Source of the DNA: a bacterium
GTDB lineage: Bacteria > Fidelibacterota > Marinisomatia > Marinisomatales > TCS55
Length of the DNA stretch: 64,000 nucleotides
Assembly: GCA_004321715.1 (NCBI GenBank)
Contig: SGYN01000004.1
Location: forward strand, 1-64,000
Reading direction: 5' to 3'
This document shows positions 41,318 to 51,012 of this stretch, piece by piece. Below the pieces are notes generated by a model. It saw nothing but the letters and a program-made list of their open reading frames with translations. It was not told the DNA's origin and ran no database searches. Within the stretch, counting starts at the first letter, position 1. Each line of letters opens with the position of its first letter. The translations under genes and the position numbers were made by a program.

Positions 41318-42367
41318 TCAATTGTATATTTCAATCCTTTGAAGATCAAATGGGTAATTATTATATGGTTCAAAGGAATCATTATCTCCAGGAGTATTCA
41401 CTAATATATAGATATAAGAAGATGTTTGATCGATAACCATACATTTTTCTTTCAAATTTCCAGCTGCTAAATAGTAATTCTTTTCTAATTTTGTCTGCGC
41501 ATCAAATTCAATAATAAATACACCATTTTCATCTGCATCCTGTGGTGCAATAAAGATTCTTTCATTATTTGTATCTACAACCACACCGAGCCCTGGTGAT
41601 CCAACTTGATACTTACCGGCGAATGTTAATGTGCTTGCATTATATGAATATATACTTCTAATACTTTCGCTATCTTCTTTATTATTAAGACATACATATA
41701 GTATATCATCATTAATAATAAAATGATTAATTGTAGCAGAAAAACCAAATGGGTCTGCTACATATGGAGATAATGAAGCTTGATTGTTTGATATATGATA
41801 CTTTTTTATTGAGGAAGAAGAGGCTACGTATGCTATAGTATCTTCTTGATCAATGAGTAATTCTCCATTAAGTATTGATTGACTCAATTCAGTTTCTGAG
41901 TCGATATCATATGTAATAACCGTTGGATCTGTAGTAGAGGATAAGAGCAATCGATTAGAATTAACATATACAATATCATTCATATTCATCAAGGATACTG
42001 ATATAATGGTGGAAATAGTAAAATCTTCCATGGAGATAAGGTATACGTTGCTTTCACCTTCCATGGCAACAGCTATATGCGATTTATCAGGGGATATATC
42101 CATTGCAACTGGATGAGATCCTACTATCAGTTCATTCATAATCTTCATAGTACCCTGTGTGGAAATCTTAATCATTGAATTATTATTATAATCACATAAG
42201 TACAGAAAGTTATTATTTGGTCCCATCATCATATCGGATATAGTTCTTCCCATTGGCAACATATCAAAATCGTTTATTTGAAAGTATATGTCTGGCTGTT
42301 CCGTATCTTCGTAGAGTCCACAAGATAAAAAAATGATTAAACTAATTATGGTACAATTTTTTATCAT
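41318..42367 (-). CDS. YncE/beta-propeller-like lipoprotein
   Basis: Lipobox FLSCGL; repeated propeller-like strands (NNFLYLCDYNNNSMIKISTQGTMKIM..., SPDKSHIAVAMEGESNVYLISMEDF). Confidence 0.65.
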   Translation of the reverse strand: MIKNCTIISLIIFLSCGLYEDTEQPDIYFQINDFDMLPMGRTISDMMMGPNNNFLYLCDYNNNSMIKISTQGTMKIMNELIVGSHPVAMDISPDKSHIAVAMEGESNVYLISMEDFTISTIISVSLMNMNDIVYVNSNRLLLSSTTDPTVITYDIDSETELSQSILNGELLIDQEDTIAYVASSSSIKKYHISNNQASLSPYVADPFGFSATINHFIINDDILYVCLNNKEDSESIRSIYSYNASTLTFAGKYQVGSPGLGVVVDTNNERIFIAPQDADENGVFIIEFDAQTKLEKNYYLAAGNLKEKCMVIDQTSSYIYILVNTPGDNDSFEPYNNYPFDLQRIEIYN

Positions 42368-43323
42368 AATGTGAATCGGTATAATGTTCCTATTTGGATG
42401 GAATTACTGGAGGTGAGTTGACTTTCATTCAAATTTTGATGGATGGGATTCTGCATTATTAATTCTAAATCAAAATCATCGGTGAGTTTTATACCCAGCT
42501 TTGCACTGATATAAATACTTTCACCTCCACGATCTCGTGCTATTTTTCCATATTCATATGTATCTCTGGATGAAAGAAGATAATACAATTGAATTCCTCC
42601 AAAAAAATAGTCAGAACCGATAAAATCAACATTTGCTAATCCATGGAGCTCATTACCATATTTATATCCATAAATATTTTCTCGAGCAGATATTCGAGTA
42701 AATAGACCGGATGATACCATGAATGACCCAAATGCTTCATTGGTGTATATAGAAAATATTGGGTCAATACTTCCGGATCCTACTTGCAGATTATCGTTAA
42801 TACGTTCATCGTAGATATCTTTTGAATTAATTTTCCCATTGGCTAATTTTAATCCGCTTCCAACTAATATAGGAAACCGACCATTGAATAGATCAAATTG
42901 ATAATTCATTTGAACAATAATATCCCCAATACCGTATGATTCTCTCGAGTATAATCCACCTTCATATTGATTATGATATTGACCTCTAAATAATACTTTT
43001 TCATTTAAGATATACCGATAGGGAATAAACGTTGAAACGGAAATTTTATCCGTAATTCCTGCACTCACAATGAGCGTTGTGGTACTATTATCCGTACGTT
43101 CTTTATTATAATTTGGGATTGAATTTGTCCCGTAGATGGGATTGGACAAATATTCATGCTGATAAGCAATACCTAATGAAATTTGGTTTTCTAAGGCTTT
43201 ACTGTATTGTAATAAACTCCCACCTGGGAGTATTGGTCGTCTTCAGCTAATCCCGCCTTGGGCATACGCTGCCTGGGAAAGAATTAAAATAAAAAATGAA
43301 ATAATGGTAATTCGGTAGTACAA
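42364..43323 (-). CDS. Outer-membrane beta-barrel/porin-like protein, candidate selenoprotein with in-frame UGA at 43245-43243 (codon 27); ORF track shows only the downstream part 42364-43149
   Basis: TTG at 43323 begins MYYRITIISFFILILSQAAYA-QGGIS-(UGA)-RRPILPGGSLLQYSKALENQISLGIAYQHEYLSNPIYG..., all in one frame; aromatic-ended beta strands, C-terminal YRFTL. Confidence 0.65.
43216..43231 (-). promoter_or_regulatory. Candidate bacterial SECIS apical stem-loop
   Basis: Minus strand ACTCCC-AGGT-GGGAGT; loop AGGU occupies nt 18-21 after the UGA. Confidence 0.55.
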
Positions 43324-43324
43324 T

Positions 43325-43783
43325 TTATGAATGCAGTTTATTTAATAATTTTTTATAGAATCGTTTTGACTTATATCCATTGAATAGAATTTTATTATTT
43401 TTATCCATTATTACAATAGTTGGAGTTGCTGATACATTGAATGTGCTAAATATTGACCCGGAATAATCTATGTATGTATTCATATTGTAATCTTTATTAG
43501 AAAAGTAGTCGATTACACTGTTGGCTGGAGATGCATACGATAATGGTATAAATTGAACATCAGGATACTCTTTACTTAAATCAATGATTTTTGGTGTTTC
43601 TCTTTTGCATGTTTCACACCAAGTGGCCCAGAAATACATAATGGTTGCTCGATCATTAGTAATTATTTCTGATAATAATAGAGTGTCTTGATTGGTGGTA
43701 ATGACTTTAGAAACCCCTAGATCTTTCCCGGAAATAAGTCCAAAAGGTAAAATAAATAGTAATAAATATATTTTTATCATCAT
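43325..43783 (-). CDS. TlpA-like periplasmic thioredoxin-fold protein
   Basis: TIMYFWATWCETCKRETPKIIDLSKEYPDVQFIPLSY. Confidence 0.85.
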   Translation of the reverse strand: MMIKIYLLLFILPFGLISGKDLGVSKVITTNQDTLLLSEIITNDRATIMYFWATWCETCKRETPKIIDLSKEYPDVQFIPLSYASPANSVIDYFSNKDYNMNTYIDYSGSIFSTFNVSATPTIVIMDKNNKILFNGYKSKRFYKKLLNKLHS

Positions 43784-43891
43784 TGATTAAATTATATTGA
43801 AATATTATTGATTTTATAATTTACTATGCCACTATATTTTTAACCACATTTATAGAATATGAAAAATATTCAATAGTAATTTAGAGGCCCT

Positions 43892-45658
43892 ATGAAACAT
43901 GTAAATCATCTATCAATCCTTGGTGTATTTGGATTTATCTATGGACAGGTTCAATTCACGGATGTTACAGATATGAGCGGTATGAGTTATGGTATACGAG
44001 GAGAAGGAGTATGTATTTTTGATTATAATAACGATGGATTAGAGGATGTGTTTATTTGCGATAACAATACAGGATCCAATGTACTATTTAAAAATATTGG
44101 AAATATGGACTTTGAAGAAGTGTCCTTTGCAGCAGGAATCACAACGTCATCACCGACACGATTACCTCTAGCAGCAGATTATAATAACGATGGCTGTCTG
44201 GATCTTTTTATCGGAGCATTAAGTGGTAATAGCTTCCTATATAAAAATAATTGCGATGGCAGTTTTACGGATGTAACAACTCAATCCGGTATTGTCACAG
44301 ATGGTGGAATACGCGGAGGCGCCTGGAGCGATGTAAATAAGGATGGTTTTGTTGATTTATATGTAGGTAGGTTATTGGAAAATAACTATTTATTTCAAAA
44401 TAATGGTGATGGAACCTTTATAAATGTTGCACAAAACATGAATGCAAGCGGTCCCCAAAGTAACGGTCTTGTCATGGGCTTATCGTTTGTGGATTATGAT
44501 AATGATGGAGATGACGACATCTTTATTACGCAGGATGGGAATCTAGGAAATATTTTGCTACGAAAAGAAGATGCAGGAATGTTTATTGATATATCGAACT
44601 CCAGCAATGTAAATCTTCCGGTAATGGGAATGGGGGTTGCAGTTGGAGATTATAATCGGGATGGGTATTTTGATATTTATACCTCGAATCTCTATGAGAA
44701 TTCATTATTAAAAAATTCACCAGAAGGTATTTTTAATGATGTTGCTGATTCAGCTGGCGTAGGAGATATAGCAGGGAGCATGGCCTGGGGCACATTTTTC
44801 TTTGATGCAGATAATGATGGTTGGCTTGATATATTTAATAATAATGAATCTGGATTTGGTAATGTGCCAAATTCGTTCTTTTTAAACCAAGGTAATGGCA
44901 CCTTTGCGGATGCTAGTGTTTCAGCTGGATTGCAAAGTTTTAATAATGGTTTTGGTTCAGCTTATGGAGATTTGGACAATGATGGAGATTTGGATATTAT
45001 AGCAGCAGGACATCCATCATCCGATGGATCTATATTGGTGTATAGAAATGATTCACCCACACAGAATTGGGTACAGTTTCAGCTTAATGGTGATGGTGGT
45101 CTGGACAATAATTCCGATCGCTATGCAATTGGTGCAAAACTCATACTTTACACTGCATCTGGGGAACAAATGAGCGCTGTATTTGCAGGTAATGGATATT
45201 GCTCGCAAAATACTTTAATTCAGCATTTTGGTCTAGGATCAGATGCCACTATTGATTCGTTAATAGTATATTGGCCAAATATTACAGAAAAATATGTATA
45301 TGATATTTCTCAAATTAATCAACGCTATTTACTCATACGTGGTGCTGTAGAAGTTTTTCCACTTTCTGTTCATAGCAATACAACTCCTAATAACTATCGC
45401 ATGATGGATATTTATCCCAACCCTTTTAATCATTCAACAACTATTGCAATACACTCCGATAATCAACATAAAACACCTTATTCAATTAATATTTACGATG
45501 CCTTAGGTCGATTAGTAGAAACACTAATCGACAATAGAATGATCACCGGTAAGAAGGATATACAATGGAATGCAACTAGTCAAACTAGTGGAATATATTT
45601 TATTCATCTTCGAACAGATTTCGATTATGAGATAAAAAAAGTACTATTGCTTAAGTAA
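43892..45658 (+). CDS. VCBS/FG-GAP repeat CRTAC1 (ASPIC/UnbV) family protein with T9SS C-terminal domain
   Basis: Repeated DYNNDGxxDxF motifs; IDSLIVYWPN ASPIC-like; YPNPFNHSTTIAI...KKVLLLK. Confidence 0.88.
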   Translation: MKHVNHLSILGVFGFIYGQVQFTDVTDMSGMSYGIRGEGVCIFDYNNDGLEDVFICDNNTGSNVLFKNIGNMDFEEVSFAAGITTSSPTRLPLAADYNNDGCLDLFIGALSGNSFLYKNNCDGSFTDVTTQSGIVTDGGIRGGAWSDVNKDGFVDLYVGRLLENNYLFQNNGDGTFINVAQNMNASGPQSNGLVMGLSFVDYDNDGDDDIFITQDGNLGNILLRKEDAGMFIDISNSSNVNLPVMGMGVAVGDYNRDGYFDIYTSNLYENSLLKNSPEGIFNDVADSAGVGDIAGSMAWGTFFFDADNDGWLDIFNNNESGFGNVPNSFFLNQGNGTFADASVSAGLQSFNNGFGSAYGDLDNDGDLDIIAAGHPSSDGSILVYRNDSPTQNWVQFQLNGDGGLDNNSDRYAIGAKLILYTASGEQMSAVFAGNGYCSQNTLIQHFGLGSDATIDSLIVYWPNITEKYVYDISQINQRYLLIRGAVEVFPLSVHSNTTPNNYRMMDIYPNPFNHSTTIAIHSDNQHKTPYSINIYDALGRLVETLIDNRMITGKKDIQWNATSQTSGIYFIHLRTDFDYEIKKVLLLK

Positions 45659-45684
45659 TGTAATGGTGTATTAATCCATTACAT
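45658..45684. terminator. Terminator-like inverted repeat spanning both convergent stop codons
   Basis: ATGTAATGG-TGTATTAAT-CCATTACAT, perfect 9-bp stem; no long T tract. Confidence 0.45.
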
Positions 45685-47811
45685 GGGAGAGAAGCGAATG
45701 GCCTGTCCACCTCCCGGCATAAGAGATAATTTGTATAGATCATTTTTTTCAACCACAATAGATTCAATTACAACTTCTTCTGGATTAGCTTGCCACCCAC
45801 CATTTGTTGGATCTTTATAGATGGTGGCTTGATATTGAACTCCGGAATCAAGAAAAGAAAGATCAATCTTTAGATCCCTACCTTTTTCGTTGGTAATGCT
45901 TCCTAAATACCAGTCATTGCTATGGATATCTTTTCTTACAGTAGTAATATATTGACCAATTTCTCCATTTAAGATTTCTGTTTTTTCCCAATCAGTTGGT
46001 ACATCCAGAATGAATTGAAATGCTGGATGATCTGTATAATTTTCTGGGAGGTCTGCAGCCATCTGTACCGGGGCATAAACAACAATATACAATGCTAATT
46101 CTTTTGATATGGTGCTTGGGATATAGTGGTTCGTATTAATTGTCCGGTCATCAGGACTATTATACCGATATTCTTTAATATTAAATATTCCAGGAGTGTA
46201 GTCCATCGGGCTAGATAATAAACGTGTAAAAGGGAGAATGGTTGTGTGGTTCGGTTTGTTATTGTCTTTTGTAGACATAAATCCATTGAATTCTTGTCCT
46301 TTTGCACCTTCTCTAGATAAAATATTTGGATAAGTACGTCGGATCCCAGTATCCTTGATCGGCTCATGTGGAACCAGACTTACCTGATACTTTGCTGCTG
46401 TTTCAATAACTTTCCGAAAATGTTCTACCATATATTGCCCATGATGCCATTCTTTGTAGACGTTTCCATCGGCACCGGTTCTACTAATGTTTTGACTAAC
46501 ATCATTGACATATCCTGTTTTAATAACTCGTATATCATTTCGTTGTGCATAAGCAAAGGCACTATCTAATTGCGATTCGTAATTCTGTATTTGACCACCC
46601 GTTTCATGATGTCCAACGATTCGAATATTTTTCTTTCGTGCGTATTCCTTTACTTCTTTAGAATCAAAATCTGGATGGCTATGATAAAAATCAAATGCTT
46701 CGCCATCACCGGAACAACACCAGTTTACATCCCAACCGGTATTCCATCCTTCCACTAAAACGCCCGTAAATCCGTATTTAGAACCAAAGTCGATATAATC
46801 CTTTACTTTTTGTGTTTTCGCTCCATGATGAGCTCCTGATCCCCATGTAGATTGATTCGTACCAATCATCTCCCACCAAATACCAATATACTTCCCAGGT
46901 TCGATCCAATCTGTATTTGACAGCTTGTTTGGTTCATTCAGATTTAAAGTAAGAGTAGACATCGCTAATTCAGCTGGATTGTTTCCAACTATAATCGTTC
47001 TCCAGGGTGATTGAAAGGGAAGTGTTGCATACACTTTTGTGCCATCGGACCAGGGGATAAGGTCGCATTCCATCTTACTGGTACCATTTGCTTGTAGAGT
47101 CATGCTAGAATAATTGGTAAGATTTGCTTCATGGATGGCAATGCAAATACCATCGTTTCGTTGTACGGTGAACGGGGTATGAACTGCTTCTGGACCTAAG
47201 CGTGGACCAGTTAAATCTTCAACTAACTTAGAATATGTATCACGGGATATATCACTTATAAGAGTATTGGCATACAAAAATTCAAATCGACGATATGAAT
47301 AGGCCGGGATCCACCAAGATTGCGAGTCCTCTGAAAAATTAAATTCTGTTAGTTCATCAAGTATTTTAAAATTGTTCAGTTCCTTTTGCTCGGGAAGTTC
47401 ATAGCGAAAACCCAAGCCATCATTAAATAATCGAAAACGAATAACCATCTCCATTTGACTAGTTATGGACGATAGATAAATGGCTAATTCATTATGATTA
47501 TCTGTGATGTGTTTTTGTTCTCCCCAGACTTGTGTCCATGTTTCATTTTTGTTTGAACGTTGTACTTTTTTAACGGTTAAATCATCCGATAAATCAAATT
47601 GATCGGTTAAGATCCCCAATAGAGACTTTTCAATTAAAAGCTGATTGTTTTTCTTCAGCGAATAAGAAATATTCTGTTCATTTGAATGGAATGTGAAGGA
47701 AAGGGTTTCATCGGGAGACAAGAGATAATGATCTCTGTTTAGATCATTATATACACACGAAATTGAAAACACAAGCAATGCGCAAAGTAATGGATACTGG
47801 AACACCTTCAT
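45679..47811 (-). CDS. Glycoside hydrolase family 97 (SusB-like alpha-glucosidase) lipoprotein
   Basis: GIWWEMIGTNQSTWGSGAHHGAKTQKVKDYIDFGSKYGFTGVLVEGWNTGWD; HHETGGQIQNYE; SLVPHEPIKDTGIRRTYPNILSREGAKGQEFN. Confidence 0.92.
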   Translation of the reverse strand: MKVFQYPLLCALLVFSISCVYNDLNRDHYLLSPDETLSFTFHSNEQNISYSLKKNNQLLIEKSLLGILTDQFDLSDDLTVKKVQRSNKNETWTQVWGEQKHITDNHNELAIYLSSITSQMEMVIRFRLFNDGLGFRYELPEQKELNNFKILDELTEFNFSEDSQSWWIPAYSYRRFEFLYANTLISDISRDTYSKLVEDLTGPRLGPEAVHTPFTVQRNDGICIAIHEANLTNYSSMTLQANGTSKMECDLIPWSDGTKVYATLPFQSPWRTIIVGNNPAELAMSTLTLNLNEPNKLSNTDWIEPGKYIGIWWEMIGTNQSTWGSGAHHGAKTQKVKDYIDFGSKYGFTGVLVEGWNTGWDVNWCCSGDGEAFDFYHSHPDFDSKEVKEYARKKNIRIVGHHETGGQIQNYESQLDSAFAYAQRNDIRVIKTGYVNDVSQNISRTGADGNVYKEWHHGQYMVEHFRKVIETAAKYQVSLVPHEPIKDTGIRRTYPNILSREGAKGQEFNGFMSTKDNNKPNHTTILPFTRLLSSPMDYTPGIFNIKEYRYNSPDDRTINTNHYIPSTISKELALYIVVYAPVQMAADLPENYTDHPAFQFILDVPTDWEKTEILNGEIGQYITTVRKDIHSNDWYLGSITNEKGRDLKIDLSFLDSGVQYQATIYKDPTNGGWQANPEEVVIESIVVEKNDLYKLSLMPGGGQAIRFSPM

Positions 47812-47855
47812 AAATTTCCTATAGTTGATTAAAAGAATAATTATTACCCTAATAC

Positions 47856-47885
47856 AAAAAGGGGCTCAATAATGAACCCCTTTTT
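47856..47885 (-). terminator. Rho-independent terminator downstream of the starch-binding-like gene
   Basis: AAAAAGGGG(c)TCA..TGA(a)CCCCTTTTT hairpin with flanking A/T tracts, 20 nt past the stop. Confidence 0.82.
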
Positions 47886-47905
47886 ATACTCATAAATATG
47901 GTTGG

Positions 47906-50900
47906 TTATTTGACCAGAGTCATTTTCTTAATTTGCCTGAATTCGTTTCCAGCTTCAAGCTCATAGAAATACAACCCACTAGGAAGCATATTGCCTCCTT
48001 GATCTGTTCCATTCCATTGAATATTATATGTACCAGCATCTAATTGAGCTCTCGTTACGTTTGCTACAAGCTGACCCATAATATTATAAACGTTAATCCG
48101 CACTTCTAATTGCATAGGTATGCTAAAAGAAATATTAGTAGTTGGATTAAATGGATTTGGGTAATTGTCTGATAAGGCAAATGTTGTAGGTACCATATCA
48201 TTCGCTAATGATAGAGCGATACAAACTTCATCTGCATCCCATTCTTCTATTGGAAGAGGTGGATCTTTTTGCCATGTGTCATCATCGAATTCCCAATCTC
48301 CCCAGCTACAATCAAAATCGGAGTTGGAATGCATGTATCTGGCACGGAATCTTCCAAAACCAAAACCGCCGCCTTCACTTACAACAACCGATTCAGACAT
48401 ATCGAGAAATTCCCAATGGTAGATCATATGCCAGGCTAATGGTCCAACAAAATCAACGGTTGCTGAAAAAGATCCATCACCATTGTTCATTGCTACAAAT
48501 TTTTGACCATCGTCAAATCCCTGCAAATAATTTAACCATTTATCTTCTAGTTTGATATACACTGAATCTTCAGCAGAATCAAAGCCATCTTCGCTTGCTC
48601 CAGTCATATCAACGGTAAACATAACAGAAACTTCCTGTCCTGCAGGAACAACTGCACCAGCTGGAAGATCATAGTATCCAGCTAAGTCTAACTCTAATAG
48701 GCCTGTACCATCATCTTCACCAATTGCGAATGTTCTGTTTCCGCCACCAAATACTGGTGAATCTTCCCAACCCATATCGGTCCATAGTTCACCATATGTA
48801 GAGGTAAGATGAGTAACAGACTCTTCACTATGCTCAATAAAGAACTTATATTCATTTTCATGATCTGGTAGATCCGTTAGTGATAGCGCCAAACTAAATA
48901 TGTTTGTACCAGGAGTTCTGGTTAATTCAGAATCCGTTGGATCATCACCGTTCCAACCATTGAAACCACCACGAACCTGCATCACATCACCTCGAGCAAC
49001 ACTAAAGATGGGCATGCCTGTAGCGCCTTCTTCATCTAACCATTCCGATAAATCCACAGAAAAGATAACTGTTTTAGTTACAGGTTGCACAGTAGACGGT
49101 GGAGCGTTATCCCAATACATCCATGCTAAGGTAGTATCCTTAGTTACGGTAGCGGTACGGTTATCGTTACTTTCCCATCCATCAACACCTTTTAAGAATT
49201 TATGCTCAACTGCGGTAGTACCAGCAGCAAAGGAATAATGTCCAGACCAGAAATCATCTCCTTCATGAGTCAATGCTTCTCCAGCCCATCCATTCATAGT
49301 TCCTGCAATATGCATTACTTCGCCTGCATATCCGACTATTCCAGCTGTATTAACTCGAAACCATACATCCACACTATCCGTTGGTGTGTATGGGGGAGTG
49401 GTACCACTTTCCCAATAATCAACATTTAAATCAACGCCTTCAGTCTCACCAGCAAGAGAAAATGTGCGATTATCGGTTGATTCCCAATTCACATTTTCTA
49501 ATGCATCCAGCATAACATATTTATATTCATAATCACCCATAGCTAGAGGTTCAGCTGTGGTATACGTCCAATAATCACCACCTACATTATCCAATTCCCA
49601 TTCAACTCCATCCCAGCCATTCATACTTCCACGAATAACAAGAGTATTTGTGGAGTCTGTGAAACCAGGAGCGGTAGAGGTATTCAGAGTAAATGTTACA
49701 TTAACAGGTTGTACATCCGTTGGCGGTACATTGCTCCAATAGACCCATTGCAATGTAGTATCCTGATTTGCAACGGCAATACGATTATCATTAGTCTCCC
49801 AACTATCGCTTCCTTTTAAGAATTTATATTGAAGAGTATCGCCAGCTGTAGCAAAGGAATATTGACCAGACCAGAATGTAGAGTCGCCTTCAGGACTTAA
49901 TGGGGCTCCAGTCCATCCATTCATGTTCCCTGCAATATGCATTACTTCGCCTGCATAGTCTGCAATACCTGCTGTGCTAACCCGAAACCATACATCTACA
50001 CTATCCGTTACAGTGTACGGTGGGGTAGTACCATTTTGCCAGAAATCCATAGCAAGCGCCGTATCTAGTACATCTGCACCAAAGGTCAAAGTACGGTTGC
50101 CAGTTGACTCCCAAGTATCACCACTTTCACCAACGAGTACATATTTAAATTCATGAGTTACAGTATCATCTAAGCCTAAGCTATGATATGTCCAATAATC
50201 ACCACCAACATTTTCCATTTCCCAATCATTGCCAGACCAGCCATTAAAACTTCCTCGAATGACCAATGTACTGGTAGAATCGGTAAATCCATTAGCAGTG
50301 GATGTATTTAAACTAAATCGAACAACAACTCCAATTGGATATGGACAGTCTGAACTAGAATTTGTTGTCGATCCATCAGAACAATTAGGCGTAGCAATTG
50401 TCCATTGAGTTATATCAAAAGTTGCACTAGGAGTACGATCAATACGATACGCCCAAGCATCCATATATTCCCAAGCTTCTCCCGTTCCATCTGTAGCTGG
50501 ATCTCCATATAGATCTACAACGCTAGTATCATTTGCGGATATTAAGAATAATTCAATGGCATCGTCACCGTTTTGGGACACATCCCCATCAATCGCGTAA
50601 TTAACATTGTATTGACCAAAAAAATTTCCAAAATAATTTTGATATGCACTGGTATCTCGTAAAAACCAAAAACTTTCGCCTGCAGCCAAAGCAACAGCTG
50701 GAAGATTTGCTTCTATTCCATCCGTTCCACCACCATTATTGGCAACACCAACAGCATACACACTGAGGTCTGCAATACTATCAATAGCAACAAGTTCTAA
50801 GGCCTTGCCAGCAGAACCTGCTTCAGGTACTGTGAGGTCTAGCACACCCCCAATTACAAGAGAACTGGTTTGTGCGAATACCGTAGTTGAAATAGTTAGA

Positions 50901-50926
50901 CATATGATTAGTAACATTTTTTTCAT
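47906..50926 (-). CDS. Secreted multi-domain starch/glycan-binding-like protein with T9SS C-terminal domain
   Basis: ATG 50926 after AGGAGGAATTCAATA; repeated VIRGSFNGWSGNDWEMENVGGDYWTYH...FKYVL.. and MHIAGNMNGWTGAPLS...QYKFLKG modules; YPNPFNPTTNISFSIP...KKMTLVK. Confidence 0.8.
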   Translation of the reverse strand: MKKMLLIICLTISTTVFAQTSSLVIGGVLDLTVPEAGSAGKALELVAIDSIADLSVYAVGVANNGGGTDGIEANLPAVALAAGESFWFLRDTSAYQNYFGNFFGQYNVNYAIDGDVSQNGDDAIELFLISANDTSVVDLYGDPATDGTGEAWEYMDAWAYRIDRTPSATFDITQWTIATPNCSDGSTTNSSSDCPYPIGVVVRFSLNTSTANGFTDSTSTLVIRGSFNGWSGNDWEMENVGGDYWTYHSLGLDDTVTHEFKYVLVGESGDTWESTGNRTLTFGADVLDTALAMDFWQNGTTPPYTVTDSVDVWFRVSTAGIADYAGEVMHIAGNMNGWTGAPLSPEGDSTFWSGQYSFATAGDTLQYKFLKGSDSWETNDNRIAVANQDTTLQWVYWSNVPPTDVQPVNVTFTLNTSTAPGFTDSTNTLVIRGSMNGWDGVEWELDNVGGDYWTYTTAEPLAMGDYEYKYVMLDALENVNWESTDNRTFSLAGETEGVDLNVDYWESGTTPPYTPTDSVDVWFRVNTAGIVGYAGEVMHIAGTMNGWAGEALTHEGDDFWSGHYSFAAGTTAVEHKFLKGVDGWESNDNRTATVTKDTTLAWMYWDNAPPSTVQPVTKTVIFSVDLSEWLDEEGATGMPIFSVARGDVMQVRGGFNGWNGDDPTDSELTRTPGTNIFSLALSLTDLPDHENEYKFFIEHSEESVTHLTSTYGELWTDMGWEDSPVFGGGNRTFAIGEDDGTGLLELDLAGYYDLPAGAVVPAGQEVSVMFTVDMTGASEDGFDSAEDSVYIKLEDKWLNYLQGFDDGQKFVAMNNGDGSFSATVDFVGPLAWHMIYHWEFLDMSESVVVSEGGGFGFGRFRARYMHSNSDFDCSWGDWEFDDDTWQKDPPLPIEEWDADEVCIALSLANDMVPTTFALSDNYPNPFNPTTNISFSIPMQLEVRINVYNIMGQLVANVTRAQLDAGTYNIQWNGTDQGGNMLPSGLYFYELEAGNEFRQIKKMTLVK

Positions 50927-51012
50927 TATTGAATTCCTCCTAAATTGAAAATACATTGTAAAAAAGACCAGGTAGTTTTCTATATATTATAGTCAAATAC
51001 AAGAAATAATTG

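Noticed and set aside
42364-43149. Barrel gene starting at TTG 43149, as in the ORF track
   Set aside because: This start lacks a signal peptide and leaves a large gap in a compact operon. The upstream same-frame signal peptide separated by one TGA is a better explanation. A pseudogene or sequencing error remains the main alternative.
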